Shown piece by piece: positions 60,601 to 64,000 of a stretch of DNA of 64,000 nt. Below the pieces are notes generated by a model. That model did no database searches. It had not been told where the DNA came from and saw only the letters and a list, made by a program, of their open reading frames with translations. Positions within the stretch are counted from its first letter, which is position 1. Each line of letters starts with the position of its first letter. This DNA comes from Scolanthus callimorphus. Taxonomy: Eukaryota; Cnidaria; Anthozoa; Actiniaria; Edwardsiidae. The position numbers and the translations under genes were made by a program. The DNA lies in assembly GCA_033964015.1 (NCBI GenBank), contig CM066923.1, forward strand, positions 10,219,978 through 10,283,977, read 5' to 3'.

Positions 60601-63359
60601 AAGGCGAGGAGCGGTACTTGTGTGGGTAAACGAACCCTCGCACCTCCTTCTGCACAACCGCAACAAGGAACCAGTAGTTGAAGAGACTCAGTCCAGGTAT
60701 CTTAAACTCAGTTGTACCCGAAAGACTGACGAGATCTGGGAACTTTTTATTTGGAGGGCGGAAGTACAACACTCGATTAAACCCGGAGGGTAGTCTTTGG
60801 AACGGCATTCTGACACAGAAGAAGTGAGGAATTCTCCACTGGTGCCCCACCAGCCTCGTATGGACTCCTGGTTACTGGCAGTAGGGGTCTGACACGCCCC
60901 TGAAGGGGTACTGCGTGGGTAGCAACGGCTGTCTTGCACGCACCAGCCACACCTGGGGGAGTGTCTTGTACCCCAGACAAGACAGGAGGTGCACTGGGCA
61001 TGTACTGCACAGGGTCCGGGACATGAGCTGGCAGACCATCCCGACAAGCATTTGGACGAGTCTTTGGTAGCCAAGCATTTTTGCGTGGGGTTTCCACTAC
61101 ACCACCGCAAGCTGGGTCAGACTTGCAGGTCGATTCCGTGGTGACCGACGTGCAATGAGAACCGGTCACAGCTGTTCCTAAGGGACGAAACGTTACGACT
61201 TGAGCAAGTGCAAATATTTGGCAGTGGGACATTGACTCAAAGGGAGAAAGCCTGGAATAGGCTGGAATATAGAGCAGATTTCAGATGACCGTCGTGAAAG
61301 TAAGCGCAATTGTGTAATCACTAGCCAATCAGAAACAAGAGTAATTACAACTTGCTGTTGAATGGTTTCCAGCCCAGCCAATCAGGAGCCGAACCAATTC
61401 AGGATTACTTAGAAGTCACACAATTGTGTAATCACTAGCCAATCAGAAACAAGAGTAATTACAACTTGCTGTTGAATGGTTTCCAGCCCAGCCAATCAGG
61501 AGCCGAACCAATTTAGGATTGCTTAGTAGTCACACAATTGCTCTCGAATTTGATGTGTTGATAGAAATAAGCAAACGCAGTTAAATGACGACAGTCATCT
61601 GAAATCTGCTCTGTTTGATATATACCTGTGTGATTCACAGCCGCAACTCCTGTTGGTAGTTATATGCGTGCACGTCGCCAAGAGGTACGCCGGCATATCC
61701 GCCTATAATTATTAGTGTGGAGTCTCGTACTACTGCGACATGGGATAGCCTCCCCTGGGGCGTATCCTTGGGTGGGGTCGCGGAAGGAGATAGAGCGTTG
61801 AATACTGATAGTGGGACCCATTTCCTGCATGGAAGGTGATAGAAGTACAGACCATGATCATAGCATGTCTCGTCGTATGTATGTGTATGACGAGTTCCAC
61901 CTGTAAAGCAAGTGAAAGAAAAAAAGTTGATTAAGGTAAGTGGTCAAAACATTTTGAATGGGACCGGTTGAGAGGGTTGGGTGGTGTATGCCGCAACCAA
62001 CCTTGTTTTAGGGGAGAATGGTCATTTTTAACTGCGGAAAAGCATTTGGATGAGTCTTTGGTAGCCAAGCATTTTTTCGTGGGGTTTCCACTACATTTTA
62101 AATCACAATTAGAGTGGTGATTTCCATTATTTCCTCCAAATGGACATGAAGACGAAACAAAGCAACTCTCGGTAGAGACAGAAGACATACCATATACAAC
62201 CATGTAGTCCCTGACGAGCGTTGCTGAATGAAATGCACGCGAAACAGGAATGTTACTATCTCCGGGTGTCTGCCATTCGCTCCATAATAACTCGTCTAAG
62301 TGGAATACGTGAATCTTGTTCAATCTCGTGCTTAATCTAAAAAATAAACAGGAATACTACGTAAACCCTATAAACAATAGTATTGATCTTAAGATACGAC
62401 AGGCTCTTAAGTAACAAACAAATCGAACCTCAGAGAAAAGCGTCTGACTGATTTGAACGGAAAAATTCCATACTGATGAGAAATGATTGCTGTCACGATG
62501 TTCGCGGACATCAGATGAGATGCTTTACAACCTGCTCAGAGGTACTTAAAATTATTTTATGCGGAGCAAGCACGTCTGAACTCGTCGCATCCCTGAACTG
62601 GGATACTCTTGAAGTTCGTAGGCTTCTCGCTCAATTGTGCTCTTCTATAAAAATATCCAAGTGACCAATTTAGTCCGACAACAATTTCACGCTGTTATAC
62701 TATATGTTTTGCTAGGCTCTGGAGTTAAAGTTTCTCTGATGTTTCAGGCAGTAAAATAGCATGCGAGTTTGTGATCAAGTACTAGAATACCACGGGGAAA
62801 GAGTAGAGCAGTTCACTTCAATTGTTTGAATTGTTGTGAAATTAGGGTGACATTTGCAGTACAACACTTTATTGATACAGGTAACAACCTGCCGACTTAC
62901 TTGATCAATACACCAAGATTTTGGATGGTGCTTAAAAATTGCAATTAGGGATACCATATGTTTGGTTGTGAAACTAGGGTGATAAGGGCAGTATTGATCT
63001 GGTGACGACCTGCCATTAGACATGCTAATTAATTTGTCCTGCCAATAACTTGATCGATAAACCAAGATGTTTGTGGATGGCGCTTAAAAACTGCAAATAG
63101 GGAACCATCTACATTTCACTTAAAGCCCTTATTAAAAAGACACTTCCAATGCCTTGAATAGAGACATACCTCCCAGAATCAGATGTGTACCCTCCAAATA
63201 TGATGAGTGAGTTGGCATCATGATAGTAGACAGACGTGTGCCCTACGACCCTATAATTTGCCTCCTTCCCGCCTTTGTGTTGGACCTTTTCCCATCCACC
63301 TCCTGGAGTTAACGTGAAGGTAAACATTGCAGAAGAGACACTCGCGTTCTCAGTGCGTC
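34670..63359 (-). CDS. MEGF8: MEGF8, 26 exons, N-terminus beyond window
   Basis: MEGF8 is a very large type I membrane protein. In vertebrates it restrains Hedgehog signalling with MOSMO and the E3 ligase MGRN1, and it affects left-right patterning. Exons in coding order: 63170-63359, 62191-62336, 61626-61900, 60509-61177, 57873-58094, 56241-56480, 55827-55924, 54610-54744, 54006-54122, 53324-53554, 50925-51076, 49831-50040, 48658-49263, 47440-47766, 46335-46430, 45235-45406, 44255-44418, 43668-43818, 42421-43236, 41534-41782, 39948-40176, 39052-39238, 38789-38953, 38159-38292, 37078-37192, 34670-35785. Splice phases agree at every junction provided five single missing bases are allowed (exons 3, 4 twice, 12, 13), giving about 2,404 residues. 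Domain order (kelch, PSI, EGF, laminin-EGF, CUB, EGF, kelch, PSI, EGF/laminin-EGF, membrane span, tail) matches MEGF8 and not attractin, which has a C-type lectin. The start codon lies right of position 64000. Confidence 0.93.
36109..36459. mobile_element. Family G MITE with internal 9-bp array, MEGF8 intron
   Basis: The left end ggtttccatatgtcgcag is followed by ttgtcgtggacaaac and mirrored on the right by gtttgtccacgacagctg. Inside at 36184-36237 are six exact copies of ctgcgacat, absent from the 20255 copy, so the nonamer has expanded here after insertion. Confidence 0.75.
36530..36800. mobile_element. Family F MITE, MEGF8 intron
   Basis: The sequence runs from gcggtttacacatgcgattt to aatcgggcctta and shares the interior segments gtgcgatttttgtgctctct and aaatcgcatcaagttgc with other family F copies. 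Confidence 0.65.
36898..37000. repeat. 22-bp tandem repeat, about 4.5 units, MEGF8 intron
   Basis: Units of gttccctttggataaggata recur with small changes (ttgggataaaggta, ttgggattaggata). It lies 78 bp from the exon 25 donor at 37078. Confidence 0.85.
37078..40176 (-). CDS. MEGF8: MEGF8 exons 21-25: EGF and laminin-EGF cluster near the membrane
   Basis: Exon 21 (39948-40176) has [16 protein letters not shown] and [13 protein letters not shown], a cbEGF-like domain. Exon 22 (39052-39238) has [14 protein letters not shown] and [10 protein letters not shown]. Exon 23 (38789-38953) has [20 protein letters not shown]. Exon 24 (38159-38292) has [17 protein letters not shown]. Exon 25 (37078-37192) has [17 protein letters not shown]. 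The cysteine spacing alternates EGF and laminin-EGF patterns. All exons keep frame and phase. Confidence 0.88.
37431..37612. mobile_element. Family D palindromic MITE, MEGF8 intron
   Basis: The arms tagaactctttcgcttgggc and gcccatgcgaaagaggtcta pair, continuing through cccatttcag and ctgacatggg with cacgtggc / gccacgtg. It sits between exons 24 and 25. Confidence 0.78.
38416..38778. repeat. Three-phase purine tandem repeat, MEGF8 intron
   Basis: Eight units of a 16-mer (ggcaggagaaaaggga, 38416-38543) pass into about 24 units of ggggaa (to about 38693) and then about 15 units of gggaa. The whole tract is purine on the plus strand and starts 11 bp from the exon 23 donor at 38789. Open frames over it are artefacts of the repeat. 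Confidence 0.92.
39291..39487. mobile_element. Family D palindromic MITE, MEGF8 intron 21-22
   Basis: The ends tagacatcctcggcttgggc and gcccaagccgaggaggtcta pair, followed by cccatttcagatcacgtg / cacgtgatctgaaatggg. It is the cleanest copy of family D. Confidence 0.82.
39527..39750. repeat. Dispersed repeat M, copy 1
   Basis: This segment (attgttcatcccacaag, aaacgccaatcggaaatatt, ggatctttttgatgaaatg) is found again at 56785-57015 in the same orientation with moderate divergence. I found no inverted ends. Both copies are intronic in MEGF8. Confidence 0.7.
40333..40549. mobile_element. Family C MITE, inverted, MEGF8 intron 20-21
   Basis: It starts aagagcctgtgtcagctgcc and carries tttctatcggctgatttagag, the reverse of the family C diagnostic segment. 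It ends tggttgacatggtctctt. Confidence 0.8.
40791..41096. mobile_element. Family F MITE, MEGF8 intron 20-21
   Basis: The ends aaggccagtttacacttgcg and gtgtaaacgggccttt pair. The interior gtgcgatttctgtgctctct is shared with other copies. A family I fragment (41111-41172) lies immediately to its right. Confidence 0.75.
41534..43236 (-). CDS. MEGF8: MEGF8 exons 19-20: last kelch blade and PSI modules
   Basis: Exon 19 (42421-43236) starts with [18 protein letters not shown], then several PSI modules: [47 protein letters not shown] and [12 protein letters not shown], with an HRDCQSC module at the end. Exon 20 (41534-41782) continues with [23 protein letters not shown] and [10 protein letters not shown]. 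It is uninterrupted in frame, and its 816-nt exon is among the longest in the gene. Confidence 0.88.
43668..47766 (-). CDS. MEGF8: MEGF8 exons 14-18: second kelch propeller
   Basis: Exon 14 completes an EGF ([16 protein letters not shown]) and starts the propeller ([17 protein letters not shown]). The following blades are [17 protein letters not shown] (46335-46430), [19 protein letters not shown] (45235-45406), [14 protein letters not shown] (44255-44418) and [15 protein letters not shown] (43668-43818). The propeller closes in exon 19. All blades keep frame. Blade-per-exon structure fits the expected kelch gene organisation. Confidence 0.9.
44593..44862. mobile_element. Family H MITE, MEGF8 intron 16-17
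   Basis: The ends actgtgcgactacgtcaacc and ggttgacgaagtcgaacagt are inverted repeats. A second copy (52956-53224) shares ends and interior (aagaagttagccaatcagaa, gatctcag). Both are non-coding. Confidence 0.82.
45581..45724. mobile_element. Palindromic hairpin MITE, MEGF8 intron 15-16
   Basis: caattattgg through gatctccagaataaacaatg is mirrored on the right by tattgtttattctggagatc and ccgaattcaataattg, and around the centre aggtggaatcagg pairs with cctgattccact. The arms are about 65 bp with a very short loop. Confidence 0.85.
46761..47050. mobile_element. Family A MITE invaded by family J, MEGF8 intron 14-15
   Basis: Family A ends (cctcgtcccccagggtcttg / caagattctgaggcgagg, with ttttcaaaatggcgg inside) enclose a family J copy at about 46811-46969 (cagagctcaagattcaggg and ccctgaatcttgacgctgg). 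This is the same pair of families as elsewhere in the window, in nested order. Confidence 0.72.
47803..48032. mobile_element. Family C MITE, MEGF8 intron 13-14
   Basis: The ends aaagagcctgtgtcagccac and ggctgacacaggttcttt pair, with the interior ctaaatcagccgatggaaatgg. It lies 37 bp upstream of the exon 14 acceptor at 47766 in gene direction. Confidence 0.85.
48658..49263 (-). CDS. MEGF8: MEGF8 exon 13: second CUB domain and EGF start
   Basis: CUB signatures: [10 protein letters not shown] near the start, a central [27 protein letters not shown] and [10 protein letters not shown], then [17 protein letters not shown] leading to an EGF domain ([26 protein letters not shown]). One base is missing somewhere in 48778-48790, between the CUB end and the EGF. 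The exon ends at a GC splice donor (aag|gcaagt), and the coding phase is continuous with [10 protein letters not shown] in exon 14. Confidence 0.86.
49831..51076 (-). CDS. MEGF8: MEGF8 exons 11-12: EGF and laminin-type EGF domains
   Basis: Exon 11 (50925-51076) holds [19 protein letters not shown] and [11 protein letters not shown], an EGF domain running into a laminin-EGF. Exon 12 (49831-50040) continues with [29 protein letters not shown] and [15 protein letters not shown]. The last residues read DGLR and should continue GNPR before the splice. One G is lacking at 49840-49842, after which exon 13 picks up in the expected frame with NEGRCYYEC. Confidence 0.86.
50072..50297. mobile_element. 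Family C MITE, MEGF8 intron 11-12
   Basis: The ends taaagagctcgtgtcagaca and ggctgacacaggctcttt pair, with the same interior as the other copies. It lies about 30 bp from the exon 12 acceptor (50040). Confidence 0.85.
50571..50712. repeat. 30-bp tandem repeat, about 4.5 units, MEGF8 intron
   Basis: The unit tttccaccctaaaaaataac followed by tatcggaaaa repeats almost exactly. It is preceded by a 14-G run (50513-50526) and a segment shared with the poly-G site in EI24 intron 5. Confidence 0.88.
51210..51954. mobile_element. ~745-bp TIR element, MEGF8 intron 10-11
   Basis: Long inverted ends (tagaggttttgcatgggtca at left, gtgacccgtgcaaaacctcta at right), continuing through gccgccatcttgcatgctag and gtctctcccggtcgccat, are at least 100 bp each. 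Flanking TA on both sides is compatible with a TA target site. The interior has no transposase. Confidence 0.8.
52211..52466. mobile_element. Family E MITE, MEGF8 intron 10-11
   Basis: The ends tagagcggttttcacatgac and gtcatgtgaaatccactcta pair, as do the inner cactagccaatcagaatc and aatttgattggctgag modules. Other copies are at 58118-58374 and 61270-61612. Confidence 0.85.
52956..53224. mobile_element. Family H MITE, second copy, MEGF8 intron 10-11
   Basis: The ends actgtgcgactacgtcaacc and ggttgacaaagtcgcacagt are an almost perfect inverted pair. It lies about 100 bp from the exon 10 donor (53324). Confidence 0.83.
53324..53554 (-). CDS. MEGF8: MEGF8 exon 10: calcium-binding EGF domain
   Basis: The sequence [14 protein letters not shown] opens a cbEGF domain. 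[18 protein letters not shown] carries the Asn hydroxylation-type segment, and GDGVTAC closes it. The DVDEC start with the C-x-N-x-x-[SG]-[YF] pattern marks calcium binding. Intron phases are 2 on both sides. Confidence 0.88.
54006..58094 (-). CDS. MEGF8: MEGF8 exons 5-9: linker and PSI cysteine modules
   Basis: Exon 5 (57873-58094) encodes a non-cysteine-rich linker ([17 protein letters not shown]). Exons 6-9 encode repeated PSI-type modules with CAWC or CGWC cores: [12 protein letters not shown] (exon 6), [10 protein letters not shown] (exon 7), [15 protein letters not shown] (exon 8) and [14 protein letters not shown] (exon 9). Exon 9 may start at 54122 or six bases later, because two AG acceptors are in frame. 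All four module exons keep frame as given. Confidence 0.85.
54535..54598. mobile_element. Short family B MITE next to MEGF8 exon 8 donor
   Basis: agagcttcccgactcgtcac and ggggagctcttggttcgaga plus the end gaatgg are the terminal modules of family B brought together, with the centre deleted. It ends 12 bp from the exon 8 boundary at 54610, so the intron begins almost directly with the element. Confidence 0.7.
55268..55603. mobile_element. Family C MITE with a nested pogo/Tigger-like insert
   Basis: Family C sequence (aagagcgcgtgtcagccacg to about 55370) is interrupted by DNA starting cagtggtacctctattaagc and containing ttaagcggccac repeats up to about 55530. It then resumes at aaaatggatgcttttcttg and ends ggctggccagctcttt. 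A cagtggtacctc-type terminus is typical of pogo/Tigger elements. I do not see a clean inverted 3' end, so the insert is probably partial. Confidence 0.65.
55992..56189. mobile_element. Family D palindromic MITE, MEGF8 intron 6-7
   Basis: The ends tagacctctttaccttgggc and gcccaaacgaaagaggtata pair imperfectly, with ttcagatcacgtg / cacgtgatctgaa inside. It fills most of the intron between exon 7 (from 55924) and exon 6 (56241). Confidence 0.78.
56499..56714. mobile_element. Family C MITE, inverted, MEGF8 intron 5-6
   Basis: It starts taaagagcctgtgtcagccg and ends ggctgacacgggctc, with catcggctgatttaggg inside. Its edge is 19 bp from the exon 6 boundary at 56480, on the acceptor side. Confidence 0.82.
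56785..57015. repeat. Dispersed repeat M, copy 2
   Basis: It shares attgttcatcccacaag, cggcaatcggaaatattt and aatctttttgatgaaatgtgg with 39527-39750. No coding potential or inverted termini are apparent. Confidence 0.7.
57194..57226 (+). repeat. Poly-G run (33 G), MEGF8 intron 5-6
   Basis: This is the longest homopolymer in the window. On the MEGF8 transcript it is poly-C. Its exact length cannot be trusted. Confidence 0.85.
57610..57775. mobile_element. MITE with tagtcaaatcacactagt ends, MEGF8 intron 5-6
   Basis: The ends tagtcaaatcacactagt and actagtgtgatttgacta are a perfect 18-bp inverted pair around a non-coding interior with a CCAAT-like box. It lies about 100 bp from exon 5. Confidence 0.82.
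58118..58374. mobile_element. Family E MITE, MEGF8 intron 4-5
   Basis: The ends tagagcggatttcacatgac and gtcatgtgaaatccgctcta are a perfect inverted pair, and the interior matches 52211-52466. It ends 23 bp from the exon 5 acceptor at 58094, so it supplies sequence at or just upstream of the likely branch point. Confidence 0.88.
58400..60170. other. MEGF8 intron 4, no exon seen
   Basis: AT-rich intron sequence. A run of degenerate gaataat units is visible at about 59495-59700 (aatgaataatgaataa). A short segment near 58420-58455 (ggtctctgtaaacccgtgag) matches 16780-16812 in the HSPA12 region, a small dispersed repeat. Confidence 0.5.
60177..60405. mobile_element. Family C MITE, inverted, MEGF8 intron 4
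   Basis: It begins aaagcctgtgttagccgcca and carries catttccatcggctgattta. It ends gtggctgacacgggctcttt, about 100 bp from the exon 4 donor. Confidence 0.82.
60509..61177 (-). CDS. MEGF8: MEGF8 exon 4: PSI module and following beta-rich segment
   Basis: A cysteine-rich plexin-semaphorin-integrin (PSI) type module includes [38 protein letters not shown] and [10 protein letters not shown]. It is followed by the conserved GWWG segment and a hydrophobic stretch containing [18 protein letters not shown]. The exon needs one extra base near 61105-61106 (between DPAC and WCSGN) and one at the aaa run 60779-60781 (between YPPG and FNRV). Without them each half reads into a different frame. Confidence 0.82.
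61270..61612. mobile_element. Family E MITE with internal 114-bp duplication, MEGF8 intron 3-4
   Basis: The ends tagagcagatttcagatgac and gtcatctgaaatctgctctg pair. Internally the module starting caattgtgtaatcactagcc at 61307 repeats from 61421, an exact-looking tandem copy absent from other family members. Confidence 0.85.
61626..63359 (-). CDS. MEGF8: MEGF8 exons 1-3 here: last blades of first kelch propeller
   Basis: Three exons encode kelch blades with the diagnostic double glycine and neighbouring aromatic residues: [14 protein letters not shown] (exon ending 63170), MVVYGG across the junction 62191/61900, and [18 protein letters not shown] (exon ending 61626). The first exon begins at phase 2, so at least one coding exon lies further right. 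The third exon loses frame at 61660-61661: the expected kelch tail continues in another frame as [11 protein letters not shown] if one A is restored in the short A run of the coding strand. The donor of the third exon is cag|gtatat. Confidence 0.85.
62038..62097 (-). repeat. Fragment of MEGF8 exon 4 copied into intron 2-3
   Basis: About 60 bp (minus strand: tgtagtggaaaccccacg, then aatgcttggctaccaaagac) match exon 4 at 61044-61100 with roughly three differences. In frame it encodes [18 protein letters not shown], and the frame is open back to the upstream exon (62191-62336), so read-through at that donor would encode this partial PSI module followed by a stop at 61931. Confidence 0.82.
62337..63169. 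other. MEGF8 intron 1-2, nothing recognised
   Basis: No exon or inverted-end element was recognised. Two related segments at about 62815-62915 and 62935-63070 (ttgttgtgaaattagggtgac / ttggttgtgaaactagggtg) suggest an old local duplication. Confidence 0.45.
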
Positions 63360-64000
63360 CTGAAGGGAAGAAAGCTTACGTTGTAAAATACTAGCACTGA
63401 TTTTTGAAATATCTGCATTGTGAAATGCTCACAGGACGGATATATGCAAATGACAGTAACATTGACGGTAAATGATAATTTACGGTAAATGACGTACACT
63501 CTTTTTTTTTGTAAGAACCTTTTTTATTAGAACGTTCAGCCTGAAATTTACCCAAATTTTAAGAACATGCTAAGAACATGCCTGAGCCTCAAATAGGAGC
63601 AAAATAGATTTATTTTCAGTGATGCGTTCTAAAATCCAGAATCAAATGTGTTAACAATAACGACCTTCAATATTGTAATTTATAAACTCTCTTAAATACT
63701 TCATTGGTATGTATCCTTCTATAAGATCTATCATATTTCAGGTTCCGACGTCACTAAAATGTAGGAACATCCGTAAGACCATTTCCAGCCTCAAACTGCT
63801 CCAAAAATAAGAACGGCCCAGCCTCAACTGAAAATTAGACGTTCTTATAAAAAAAGAGTGTTTTTGTTAATCGTATTCACCAACACCACCCGCTCCATCC
63901 TATGATGTACAGTAACTTAACCAAATCAACTGAACGCTACAACTTTAGATCTCGCCATACTTTTTATCAACCCAGCACTAATACTGACCGTTTCAGCAAT
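63360..64000. other. MEGF8 intron continuing past the window edge
   Basis: The first visible MEGF8 exon begins at 63359 with an acceptor (cttcag|GA) and an incomplete codon, so more exons lie to the right. A weak palindrome (cactctttttttttgtaaga near 63497 and cttataaaaaaagagtg near 63845) may delimit another non-autonomous element. Confidence 0.5.

Noticed and set aside
1..64000. tRNA, rRNA or snRNA genes
   Set aside because: No cloverleaf or conserved box A/box B pair, or other RNA gene signature, was recognised by eye.

Overview
This window looks like nuclear DNA of an invertebrate animal: three intron-containing genes, GT-AG splice sites, a non-LTR retrotransposon, and a very high density of short palindromic DNA-transposon relics (MITEs). 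Gene content and repeat style fit a cnidarian, perhaps an anthozoan (coral or anemone). That placement is an inference from general knowledge, not something the sequence proves.

Layout. (1) 1-5087: non-coding, with palindromic elements and an 8-bp satellite. (2) 5088-11970, plus strand: a complete ten-exon EI24 gene (ER membrane protein of the autophagy/p53 response). A 109-bp tandem duplication and a nest of MITEs follow it. (3) 15022-24628, minus strand: a four-exon HSPA12-type (divergent Hsp70) gene with long repeat-filled introns. (4) 25687-30797: a MITE split by an approximately 4.8-kb CR1/L2-like LINE with endonuclease and reverse transcriptase. (5) 34670-63359, minus strand: the last 26 exons of MEGF8, a giant type I membrane protein. 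About 2,404 residues are visible. The N-terminal CUB/EGF part and first kelch blades lie beyond the right edge.

Reading frame. Exon phases close for all three genes only if single missing bases are allowed: one in EI24, one in HSPA12, five in MEGF8. The LINE needs one as well. All eight are losses, most of them in or beside short same-base runs, inside otherwise well conserved coding sequence. This points to undercalled bases in the assembly rather than three decayed genes. With the bases allowed for, EI24 is 345 codons and the HSPA12 gene 601 codons.

Repeats. At least ten palindromic families occur, several nested inside each other, and many sit in MEGF8 introns, in two cases within about 25 bp of a splice site. 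I see no operon, CRISPR, tRNA or rRNA, and no evidence of a new multi-gene system. The most interesting signals are the MEGF8 cytoplasmic motif, the nested transposon record, the shared CCAAT-like motif across repeat families, and the uniform frame-break signature.
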